This document shows, in pieces, positions 24,884 to 32,516 of a stretch of 41,646 nucleotides of DNA. Below the pieces are notes generated by a model that saw nothing but the letters and a program-made list of their open reading frames with translations, searched no databases and was not told the origin of the DNA. The stretch's first letter is position 1; each line of letters begins with the position of its first letter. The position numbers and the translations under genes are program-made. Source of the DNA: Myxococcaceae bacterium. Lineage in GTDB: Bacteria; Myxococcota; Myxococcia; Myxococcales; Myxococcaceae. The stretch covers positions 1 through 41,646 of the forward strand of contig SECN01000030.1 in the NCBI GenBank assembly GCA_004173515.1, given 5' to 3'.

Positions 24884-26704
24884 ATGACCGTCTCCCCGAC
24901 CCTGGATGCCCCGGACGCAGCCCCTCGCAAGAAGCGGTGGTGGCGCGTCCCCCTGTGGATCCTCCTGGGCGTCGTCGTGCTGGAGGTGCTGATCAACGTG
25001 GCGCTCAACGTCGGCGTCGTCCAGGCCATCATGGGCCGGGGGACGGACCGCACGAAGCTGTCGTGGCAGCGCGCCTGGTGGCTGTGGCCCGTGGGCCGAC
25101 TGCACCTCAAGGGCTTCACCCTCACCAACCAGGACACCGAGCGCTGGTGGAAGGTGGAGGTGGATGCCCTGACGGCCGGGATGTCGCTGACGGGCCTCCT
25201 GCGCAAGCGCGTGGACGTGCACGGCATCGACGGACACGGGGCGAGCTTCCACCTGGAGCCGTCCCCCGCCCCCGAGGAAGGCCCGCCGGATCCGAACGCG
25301 CGCCCCTGGGTCATCAACCTGGAGGACGTGACGCTGCACGAGGTGCGCGAGCTGGACTTCAGCCGCGTGCGCTTCGTGGGCGCGCTGGACGTGAAGGGCG
25401 CCCTCAACCTCCAGTCCCGCGAACGCATCCAGGTGGACCTGCCGTCGGTGCGCGTGGCGGAGGGCTTCATGGAGGTGGATGGCAAGCGGGTCGCGCGGCT
25501 GGAGGCGCTGTCCGCCCAGGCCCGGCTGGACGCGCCCTTCCAGGGTGAGCAGGACGGCTACGACCTCTCCAAGGCCATTGGAGGACAGGCCCAGGTGAAG
25601 GTGGACGTGCTGCCGTTGGACTGGGTGAACGAGCTGCTGGGCCCCAGCGCCCCCGTGTCCCTGCGCGGCGGAAGCGGACGGCTGGACCTGGACGTGCGCA
25701 TGGAGCGCAACACGCTTTCGCCGGGCAGCCGCCTGGAGGCCTCCGGCACGGAGCTGGACCTGCGCGCGGGCCCCATGCGCGCCCGGGCCCCCTGGAGCCT
25801 CAAGGCGTCCATGGACGAGGAGCGCCCCGGTGCGCCCGCAGGACAACTGCGGGTCGCCTTCGCGCCCGTGAAGGTCTCCGGCTCCAAGGGCAATGGCGTG
25901 GAGGTTCCGGAAATCGCCCTCACCGTGCTCGCGCGGCGGCGCGAGGGACAGCCGGGCTTCGACCTGGAGCCGGAGCTGTCCGTGGCGAAGAGCCGGCCCC
26001 TGGACCTGCGGCTGATCAACCCGTGGCTGGAGCAGACGCTCGAAATCGACTCCGGGCACGTGACGATTCGCAGCGAGGAGCGCTCCAAGGGCGCGAAGGC
26101 GCGCAAGGCCGTGGAGCTGCGCATGGACACCGACCTCGTGTCCGGGCGCATGGGGAAGAACAAGGTCCTGCTGCGCGCGGAGGTGGAGGTGGACGCGCGG
26201 CACCTGTCCTGGGACATGAAGGAGCTGGGACTCGCCGGCACCACGCTGCGGCTGAGCAACGTCTCCTCCAACGGCCCCGTCCCCATCCGCGCCTGGAACG
26301 GCACGTTCACCCTGCCCCGCGCCAGCCTGGCCCTGTCGCCCACGGTGCTATCCGCGAAGTTCACAAGCCAGCTCACCGACACGCAGCCGCTGGTCGCGCT
26401 CATCACCACGTCGAAGAACCTGCCCCCCTTCCTCACCTCGCTGCTCAACATCTCCCAGGTGGAGGTGACGGGGCAGGTGCAGATCGACGAGCGCGGGCTC
26501 CAGGTGCGCGAACTCAAGGCGAAGGGCGACGGCTTCTGGATGGAGGGCCACCTGGACCTGGTCCAGGGCAACATCACGGGGGCCCTGCTGACGACGCTGG
26601 GACCGGTGACCGGCGGCATCGAATTGAGGCCCGGCAACAACGGCCTGCACCTGGTGGACGCGAAGCAGTGGTTCGCGAGCCAGCAGGCGCCCCCCTTCCG
26701 GTAG
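24884..26704 (+). CDS. AsmA-like membrane-anchored protein (paralogue 2)
   Basis: This 606-residue protein has a basic N-terminus, one membrane helix (about 22-44) and a long beta-rich periplasmic domain. It matches the 766-2547 protein along its whole length, most clearly in KLSWQRAWWLWP, LSNVSSNGPVPIRAWNG, LTDTQPLVALI, LPPFLTSLLNIS and RGLQVRELKAKG. The N-terminal 20 residues and the PAPEEGPPDPNARPW linker (about 128-142) are specific to this copy. It probably bridges the periplasm as AsmA-type proteins do. There is no clear Shine-Dalgarno sequence before ATG 24884, as in the paralogue. It ends 2 bases from the convergent response-regulator stop. Family assignment by architecture only. Confidence 0.72.
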   Translation: MTVSPTLDAPDAAPRKKRWWRVPLWILLGVVVLEVLINVALNVGVVQAIMGRGTDRTKLSWQRAWWLWPVGRLHLKGFTLTNQDTERWWKVEVDALTAGMSLTGLLRKRVDVHGIDGHGASFHLEPSPAPEEGPPDPNARPWVINLEDVTLHEVRELDFSRVRFVGALDVKGALNLQSRERIQVDLPSVRVAEGFMEVDGKRVARLEALSAQARLDAPFQGEQDGYDLSKAIGGQAQVKVDVLPLDWVNELLGPSAPVSLRGGSGRLDLDVRMERNTLSPGSRLEASGTELDLRAGPMRARAPWSLKASMDEERPGAPAGQLRVAFAPVKVSGSKGNGVEVPEIALTVLARRREGQPGFDLEPELSVAKSRPLDLRLINPWLEQTLEIDSGHVTIRSEERSKGAKARKAVELRMDTDLVSGRMGKNKVLLRAEVEVDARHLSWDMKELGLAGTTLRLSNVSSNGPVPIRAWNGTFTLPRASLALSPTVLSAKFTSQLTDTQPLVALITTSKNLPPFLTSLLNISQVEVTGQVQIDERGLQVRELKAKGDGFWMEGHLDLVQGNITGALLTTLGPVTGGIELRPGNNGLHLVDAKQWFASQQAPPFR

Positions 26705-26706
26705 CG

Positions 26707-27102
26707 CTACTGGGGATGCACGTCCCAGCCGCCGCGCGCCATGTAGGGGGCCACGGCGAGCAGGAGCACGTCCAGGTCCACGGGCTTCTGGAGGAAGCCC
26801 TCCACCCCCAGGGCGTTCATGGAGCGGGCGCCCACGGCCAGCGCGTACAGGACGATGACGGGGATGGAGGCGAGCGCCGGGTCCGCCCGCTGCCTCGCCC
26901 GGAACTCCCAGGCGTCCATGCGGGGCATCTTCAGGTCCAGCAGGATGAGCGCCGGGCGCAGGCCCTGCTTGAGCAGGCGCAGCGCTTCGTTCCCGTCGCG
27001 GGCCAACACCACCGTGTGCCCGTCCAGTTGCAACGCCTCCTGGTAGGCCCTGAGCAGGTCCAGGTCGTCGTCCACCACGAGGATGCTGTTCCACCAGGAC
27101 AT
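26707..27102 (-). CDS. Single-domain response regulator
   Basis: This 131-residue CheY-like receiver has no output domain. The acidic pair Asp11-Asp12, the phosphoacceptor Asp56 (LLDLKMP) and the conserved Lys106 (FLQKPVD) are in place. The switch position 30 residues after Asp56, normally Thr or Ser, is Tyr86 (PVIVLYALAVG), which would change or remove the usual phosphorylation-driven rearrangement. Such stand-alone receivers pass phosphate or act on partners through the alpha4-beta5 face; no kinase gene lies nearby. The ATG at 27102 gives a typical receiver start (SILVVDDD). Its stop is 2 bases from the convergent AsmA-like stop. Confidence 0.9.
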   Translation of the reverse strand: MSWWNSILVVDDDLDLLRAYQEALQLDGHTVVLARDGNEALRLLKQGLRPALILLDLKMPRMDAWEFRARQRADPALASIPVIVLYALAVGARSMNALGVEGFLQKPVDLDVLLLAVAPYMARGGWDVHPQ

Positions 27103-27244
27103 GGGGTGCTCGCTTCCGCCCTCGAAGGTGTCAACCACCGGGGACTCGCGCCTCGTCCTTCGGTGTGGGGGGAGGGGTTTTGCGTGCCCTTGGACGCGCA
27201 ACCGTGCGACAAGACACCCGCTGCGACACCCTCTGGAGGACGGC

Positions 27245-28006
27245 ATGGCGGAGATGACCTACCGGACGGCGCTGGTGACAGGCGCCTCGAGCGGGCTGGG
27301 ACGGGGACTGGCGCTGTGGTTGGCCAAGCACGGCCTGCGCGTGTTCGCGACGGGACGACGGCTGTCCCAGCTCCAGGCCCTGGCCGCGGAGGCCCAGGCC
27401 GCGGGCGCCATGGTGGAGCCCGTCGTGATGGACGTCACGAACGCGGAGGCCTCCCAGGAGCGCATCCGCGCCATCGACGCGGAGTGCGGCGGCCTGGACC
27501 TCGTCATCGCCAACGCGGGCGTGGGCGGCCCCACGCACGGCAAGCGCATGGACTGGGACAAGGCGCGCGCCATCATCGACACCAACGTCACCGGCGCCGC
27601 CGCCACGCTGTGCGCGGTGCTGCCGCAGATGGTGGAGCGCCGCCGGGGCCACGTGGTGGGCATCTCCAGCCTCGCGGGCCACCGGGGCCTGTCCGGCCAC
27701 GCGGCCTACTCCGCGTCCAAGGCCTTCCTCGCCACGTTCCTGGAGAGCCTGCGCGTGGACCTCAAGGGCACCGGCGTCAACGTCACCTGCGTCTTCCCCG
27801 GCTTCGTGAAGAGCGAGCTGACGGCGAAGAACCGCTTCCCCATGCCCTTCCTCATGGAGACCGAGGACGCGGTGGAGCTCATGGGCCGCGCCATCTTCGC
27901 GGGGCAGACGGAGGTCAGCTTCCCCTGGCAGGTGTCCGCCTCCATGCGCGTGCTCAAGGCGCTGCCCAACCCGCTGTTCGACGCCACCGCGCGCCGGCTG
28001 AAGTGA
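27245..28006 (+). CDS. Short-chain dehydrogenase/reductase (classical SDR)
   Basis: This 253-residue protein shows the classical SDR motifs: TGASSGLG (12-19) for NAD(P) binding, NAG at 90-92, Ser142, and YSASK with Tyr155 and Lys159. An Arg pair just after the second beta-strand (TGRR) suggests NADP preference. The FVKSELTAKN and TEDAVELMGRAI segments resemble SDRs acting on fatty-acyl or steroid-like ketones, but the substrate is unknown. ATG 27245 has GGAGG 5 bases upstream. The stop is followed after 11 bases by the pyrF start, whose ribosome-binding site overlaps it, so the two are likely co-transcribed. Confidence 0.92.
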   Translation: MAEMTYRTALVTGASSGLGRGLALWLAKHGLRVFATGRRLSQLQALAAEAQAAGAMVEPVVMDVTNAEASQERIRAIDAECGGLDLVIANAGVGGPTHGKRMDWDKARAIIDTNVTGAAATLCAVLPQMVERRRGHVVGISSLAGHRGLSGHAAYSASKAFLATFLESLRVDLKGTGVNVTCVFPGFVKSELTAKNRFPMPFLMETEDAVELMGRAIFAGQTEVSFPWQVSASMRVLKALPNPLFDATARRLK

Positions 28007-28017
28007 AGGAGCCCTCC

Positions 28018-28875
28018 GTGACGACGACGCCTGTCTCCTTCGCGGAGCGCTTCGCCCGGCTCGCCGACGCACGCTCCCCGTTCTGCCTGGGCCTGGACCC
28101 GTCGCGCGACGTGCTCGCCCGCTGGAGCCTGCCGGACACCGTGCAGGGCCTGTCCGACTTCTGTGAGCGCCTGGCCGACGCGGCCGGGGAGAGCCTCGCG
28201 GTGGTGAAGCCGCAGAGCGCCTTCTTCGAGCGCCACGGCCCCGAGGGGCTCGTCGTGCTCCAGCGCGTGCTCCAGCGCTTCCGCGCCGCCGGCACCCTCA
28301 CGCTGCTGGACGTGAAGCGAGGCGACATCGGCTCCACCATGGATGCCTACGCGGAGTCGCTCTTCGGCAGGGGCAGCGCGTACGACGTGGACGCCGCCAC
28401 CTTCACCGCGTACCTGGGCCTGGGCGCGCTCGCCAAGACGGTGGAGCGCGCGAAGGCCCACGGCGCCTGCGCCTTCATCGTCGTGCGCTCGTCCAACCCG
28501 GAGGGCGTGCCCGTGCAGAACGCCACCGGCGCCGACGGCCGCACCGTGGCCCAGGCCGTGGCGGATGGCCTGCGGGAGCTCAACGCGAAGGCGGGCCCCG
28601 GCGTCCTGCCCGCGGGCGCGGTGATGGGCGCCACGCTGCCCCCCGAGGACCGCGACGTGGTGGAGCGCCTGGGCGACGCGCTGCTGCTCACGCCGGGCAT
28701 CGGCTCACAGGGCGCGGGCTTCTCCGACCTGCCGAAGCTCTTCTACCGCCGCGAGCGGCAGGTGCTGCCCACCGCCGCGCGCTCGGTGCTGGAGGCGGGG
28801 CCGGACACGGCCGCGCTGAAGCGGGCCCTGGAAGCACATCAGGCGCCCTCGCGCGTGTTCCGCGAAGGCGCCTGA
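28018..28875 (+). CDS. pyrF: Orotidine 5'-phosphate decarboxylase (type 2)
   Basis: This 285-residue enzyme catalyses the last step of UMP synthesis. The active-site triad is in LLDVKRGDIGST (Asp98, Lys100, Asp103). The length and this DVKRGDIGST wording identify the type 2 subfamily found in actinobacteria, mycobacteria and myxobacteria rather than the shorter E. coli type. Later motifs VVRSSNPEG and LLTPGIGSQGAG bind the phosphate. The GTG at 28018 is selected because GAAGGAG lies upstream, overlapping the SDR stop. Convergent with the penicillin-binding protein gene. Confidence 0.96.
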   Translation: MTTTPVSFAERFARLADARSPFCLGLDPSRDVLARWSLPDTVQGLSDFCERLADAAGESLAVVKPQSAFFERHGPEGLVVLQRVLQRFRAAGTLTLLDVKRGDIGSTMDAYAESLFGRGSAYDVDAATFTAYLGLGALAKTVERAKAHGACAFIVVRSSNPEGVPVQNATGADGRTVAQAVADGLRELNAKAGPGVLPAGAVMGATLPPEDRDVVERLGDALLLTPGIGSQGAGFSDLPKLFYRRERQVLPTAARSVLEAGPDTAALKRALEAHQAPSRVFREGA

Positions 28876-28905
28876 CGGGGTACCGCCGGGGGTGCGGCGC
28901 GCGGG

Positions 28906-31479
28906 CTACTGCGCGCCCATCATGAACTGGTCCACGCCGACCTGGTTCTTGTCGGGCACGGCCTCCTTCGGCTCGGTGCCCTTCTTGAAGAACATCAGCT
29001 CCGCGCCCTTGGCGCCCGGGTGGGACACCTTGCCCGTCTTCTTGTCGATGTAGAGCCGCGCCAGCTGCATGGACTGCCAGGGATAGAACTCCGGCTGCGG
29101 CCGGCCCTCCAGCGCGCGCTTCATGTAGTTGAGCCAGATGGGGAGCGCCGCGCGGCCGCCCGTCTCATAGCGGCCCAGCGGGTGCGGGTTCAGGTCGTAG
29201 CCCACCCACGCCACCGTCACGAGGTCCTTGGTGTACGCGGAGAACCACGCGTCGAAGGAGTCGTTGGTGGTGCCCGTCTTGCCCGCCGCCGGCTTGCCCA
29301 GCTTCTGCGCGGGGCCGCCGGTGCCCTGGAGCACCACGCCGCGCAACAGGTGCGTGAGGATGAAGCCCGTCTCCGAGCTCATCACCTGCTCGCCCGGCTC
29401 GAAGAGGCGCGCGTAGCCCGCGGCCACGCGGTCCTGGAGCGGCGCCCACGCGTCGTCGAACGCGGTGTGGTCCTCCAGCGTGCGGCCGAAGCGATCCTCC
29501 ACCTTGCGGATGAAGTACGTGGGCTTCTTGCGGCCGTAGCGGTTGAAGGTCGCGTACGCGTTCGCCAGGTCCAGCGGGTACACGCACGAGGAGCCCAGCG
29601 CGGCGGAGAAGTCCATGTTCATGGGCGTGGTGAGGCCCAGCTTCTTCGCCCAGTCGGACATGTTGTGCACGCCCACCGCGCCGAAGGTCTTCACCGCGGG
29701 GATGTTCATGGAGTTCACCAGCGCCGTGCGCAACAGCACGTCCCCCACGAACTCCTCGCTGTAGTTGGCCGGCTTCCACGACACCTTGTTGTCCGGGTCG
29801 TGCTCCACGATGGGCGAGTCCACGATGACGGTGGCCTCCGTCCAGCCCAGCTGCTCCAGCGCCGCCGAGTACACGAACGGCTTGAAGGAGCTGCCCGGCT
29901 GCCGGCACGCCTGGAACGCGCGGTTGAACTCGTTGTCGTCGAAGTCGTAGCCGCCCACCATCGCCGTCAGGTACTGGCGGTGCGGATCAATGGAGACCAG
30001 CGCGCTCTGCGCCTCCGGCGTCTGCTCCAGCCGGAAGAGCTTCACGCCCTCCTCCGGGATGTCCTCCGCCAGCTTCTTGTCCCACTGCTCGCGGTCGTCC
30101 GTCAGCTCCTTCTTCGTCACGTGGCGCAGCACGATGACGTCGCCCACCGCCACGGCCTTCTTGACGGAGGTGATCATCATCGCCGGGTAGTAGCCCTCCG
30201 GGTTCACCTTGCGCGCCCAGCGCATGCCCAACAGCGGCAGCCGGCCCGCGTGCGGCCCCACCTGCACGTCCGCGCCCTTGCCGTCGTCGTCGAGCTTCGT
30301 CACCACGCCCACGTAGAGCCGGTTGTCGACGAGCTCCTCCTTGCCCATCGCCTTCTTCGACTTGTCGATGAAGGCCTTGCGCTCGGCTTCGGTGGCCAGC
30401 TGCTGCACCGGCCCGCGCCAGCCCTGGCGCTTGTCCACGGACATCAGGCCGTCCAGCACGGAGTCCTGCGCCGCGCGCTGGCGCTCGCTGTCCATGGTGG
30501 TGAAGATTTTAAGGCCGTCCTTGAGCAGCACGGGGTTGCCGTAGCGGTCCACCACGTCCTTGCGCACCTGCTCCACGAAGTACGGGGCGAACTCGTGGAA
30601 GACGTCCTCCACCGGGTACACCTTCACGGGCTCCGCGTCGGCGGTGTCGTGCTCCTCCTTCGAAATCATGCCTTCGACGAGCATGCGCCCCAGCACGTAG
30701 CTGCGGCGGCGCTTGGCGGACTCGGGCCGGAGGAAGGGCGAGTAGCGGCTGGGCGCCTGGGGCAGGCCCGCGATGAGGGTCATCTCCCCCAGCGTCAGGT
30801 CGCGCACGTCCTTGCGGTAGTAGTTCTCCGCCGCGCTCTGCACGCCGTAGCTGTGGTGCCCGAGGAAGACGTTGTTCAGGTAGAGGTACAGAATCTCTTC
30901 CTTCGTCAGCGCCTGCTCCAGCCGGAAGGCGAGGATGGCCTCGCGAATCTTGCGCTTGGGCGTCTTCGCGGTGGCCTCCTTGTAGCCCTCCGCGGAGATG
31001 AGCACCGCCTTCGCGGTCTGCTGTGTGAGCGTGGAGCCGCCCTGCACGCCGCCGCCGCGCAGGCCCAGCTTCGTCAGCACCGTCTTGGTGACGGCGCGCG
31101 TGGTGCCCAGCACGTCGACGCCGAAGTGGTCGAAGAAGCTGGAGTCCTCGCTGGCGATGAACGCCTGCACCAGCCGCTTGGGGATGCGCTCGTAGGGCAC
31201 CACCTTGCGGCGCTCGTTGTAGAACTCGCCCGCGAGCACGGCGTCGTCGGTGTAGACCTCCGTGACGATGGGCGGCCAGTACTCGTCCACCTTCGGGATG
31301 GCGGGCAGCCCGTCGGAGAAGATGTAGTAGGCGCCCACGACGGCCAGCACCGCGGCGGTGGCCCCCATGAGCCCCAACACGGTGACGAGCTTCAAGAGGC
31401 GCACGAGGATGTTGCGCTTGGGCGGAACGCCGTCGAGCACCAGCTTGGAGCGGCTGCGGTCAGTCTTCGGATCGGCCAT
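28906..31479 (-). CDS. Class A penicillin-binding protein (PBP1A type)
   Basis: This 857-residue bifunctional murein synthase builds and cross-links peptidoglycan on the outside of the inner membrane. One membrane helix (about 30-53) follows a basic cytoplasmic tail. The glycosyltransferase 51 domain shows EDSSFFDHFG with Glu111 and QGGSTLTQQ at 146-154. The transpeptidase domain shows S-S-F-K with Ser530 and Lys533, S-M-N at 590-592 and K-T-G-T with Lys734. Between the domains is an OB-like insertion (about 320-450) as in PBP1A of proteobacteria. ATG 31479 is used although no strong Shine-Dalgarno sequence is visible; a TTG 27 bases upstream is the only alternative. It lies 30 bases downstream of the pseudouridine synthase stop on the same strand. 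Confidence 0.95.
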   Translation of the reverse strand: MADPKTDRSRSKLVLDGVPPKRNILVRLLKLVTVLGLMGATAAVLAVVGAYYIFSDGLPAIPKVDEYWPPIVTEVYTDDAVLAGEFYNERRKVVPYERIPKRLVQAFIASEDSSFFDHFGVDVLGTTRAVTKTVLTKLGLRGGGVQGGSTLTQQTAKAVLISAEGYKEATAKTPKRKIREAILAFRLEQALTKEEILYLYLNNVFLGHHSYGVQSAAENYYRKDVRDLTLGEMTLIAGLPQAPSRYSPFLRPESAKRRRSYVLGRMLVEGMISKEEHDTADAEPVKVYPVEDVFHEFAPYFVEQVRKDVVDRYGNPVLLKDGLKIFTTMDSERQRAAQDSVLDGLMSVDKRQGWRGPVQQLATEAERKAFIDKSKKAMGKEELVDNRLYVGVVTKLDDDGKGADVQVGPHAGRLPLLGMRWARKVNPEGYYPAMMITSVKKAVAVGDVIVLRHVTKKELTDDREQWDKKLAEDIPEEGVKLFRLEQTPEAQSALVSIDPHRQYLTAMVGGYDFDDNEFNRAFQACRQPGSSFKPFVYSAALEQLGWTEATVIVDSPIVEHDPDNKVSWKPANYSEEFVGDVLLRTALVNSMNIPAVKTFGAVGVHNMSDWAKKLGLTTPMNMDFSAALGSSCVYPLDLANAYATFNRYGRKKPTYFIRKVEDRFGRTLEDHTAFDDAWAPLQDRVAAGYARLFEPGEQVMSSETGFILTHLLRGVVLQGTGGPAQKLGKPAAGKTGTTNDSFDAWFSAYTKDLVTVAWVGYDLNPHPLGRYETGGRAALPIWLNYMKRALEGRPQPEFYPWQSMQLARLYIDKKTGKVSHPGAKGAELMFFKKGTEPKEAVPDKNQVGVDQFMMGAQ

Positions 31480-31509
31480 GCGTGTTCTGTCGAGTCCTGG
31501 GCTCAAGGC

Positions 31510-32472
31510 TTAGAGGAGCGCCGCCCGCTTCAGCACATCCGTCAGCTCTGGCGGGAGCGGAGTCTCCACGACGACCTTCCTGCCATCTTCGGGGTGCGGA
31601 AATTCGATGCGCTCGGCGTGCAGGAACAGACGTTTGAGCCCCCACCGCGCCCGCACGTCGCGGTTGAGGGCGAAGTCGCCATACTTCTTGTCACCCACCA
31701 CCGGGTGACCCACGGCGACCAGATGCCTTCTTATCTGATGCGTGCGCCCGGTCTCGATGGTGCAGGAGAGGAGGGCTGCCTCGCTCGACTGGCGCACGAC
31801 CTTCCACCGGGTGACCGCCGCCTGCATGTTGACTCCCCGACGGGACTTGGACTCGGCCGTCTGCTGGTGCTCGGCGAGCGGCAGGTCGATGACCCCCGAA
31901 TCCTTGGGCATCTTCCCCTTCACCAGGGTCAGGTAGCGCTTCTTGGGGTGGCCGTTGGTGAAGATTTCCGTGAAATGCACCATCGCCGGGCGGCGCTTGG
32001 CCACCAGGATGACGCCGGAGGTCTCCCGGTCCAGGCGGTGGGCGGGGGAGGCGGTGAAGTCGTTGCGGGTGGCCTTGGGGCCCAGGTAGTCCCGGACGTA
32101 GTCCACCAGGGTCCCCCCGGTGATGCCGCTGCCGGTATGGACGGCCATGCCGCTGGGCTTGTCCACGGCCATCATCCAGTCGTCCTCCAGGAGGATGACC
32201 AGCCGGCTGGGGTCCAGCGGCGGGGGGGGTGGGGGCGGACGGTCCGATTTCGGACGCTCCGCGAGGGTGAGCTGCTCTTCGGTGCCGCGGATGGTGAGCA
32301 CGTCTCCTTCGGCGAGCAACTGCTCCGGCTGCGCGCGCTTGCCGTTCACCCGCACCTTCTTGGTGCGGATCATCTTGAAGAGGTGGCTGACCGGGACGTT
32401 GGGCATCCGCTTGCGCAGGTGCTTGTCCAGCCGCATCCCGACGGTGTCGGCTTCAATTCGGTACTCGATCAT
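31510..32472 (-). CDS. RluC/RluD-family rRNA pseudouridine synthase
   Basis: This 320-residue enzyme has an N-terminal S4 RNA-binding domain (about 10-65: MRLDKHLRKRMP, KVRVNGKRA) and the pseudouridine synthase domain with the catalytic motif H-R-L-D-R-E-T-S-G. The two are joined by a linker with seven consecutive prolines (79-85). Family members convert uridines in 23S rRNA (positions 955/2504/2580 for RluC, 1911/1915/1917 for RluD); which site applies here cannot be told. ATG 32472 is used. The gene is divergent from the pentapeptide-repeat gene, with only 44 bases between them, and sits immediately upstream of the PBP gene. Confidence 0.93.
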   Translation of the reverse strand: MIEYRIEADTVGMRLDKHLRKRMPNVPVSHLFKMIRTKKVRVNGKRAQPEQLLAEGDVLTIRGTEEQLTLAERPKSDRPPPPPPPLDPSRLVILLEDDWMMAVDKPSGMAVHTGSGITGGTLVDYVRDYLGPKATRNDFTASPAHRLDRETSGVILVAKRRPAMVHFTEIFTNGHPKKRYLTLVKGKMPKDSGVIDLPLAEHQQTAESKSRRGVNMQAAVTRWKVVRQSSEAALLSCTIETGRTHQIRRHLVAVGHPVVGDKKYGDFALNRDVRARWGLKRLFLHAERIEFPHPEDGRKVVVETPLPPELTDVLKRAALL

Positions 32473-32516
32473 TTGTGCTGGCGCCTGGACCAGACCACAC
32501 GAATAATTCGCGGTCC
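32473..32516. promoter_or_regulatory. Short divergent promoter region
   Basis: These 44 bases contain one A/T-rich island, CGAATAATTCG (32500-32510), a perfect palindrome around a central A that resembles a -10 element in either direction. If used rightward, transcription would start at or very near the ATG at 32517, implying a leaderless or nearly leaderless mRNA, consistent with the absence of a Shine-Dalgarno sequence there. Confidence 0.4.

Noticed and set aside
26023..28875. 950-codon open frame covering the AsmA-like end, response regulator, SDR and pyrF
   Set aside because: Only the part from 28018 (pyrF) is a real gene; the upstream part overlaps three genes in other frames and is composition-driven.
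28876..28905. Possible hairpin CCGC...GCGG between pyrF and PBP genes
   Set aside because: The stem is only four base pairs in a G/C-rich gap and no T-run is present.
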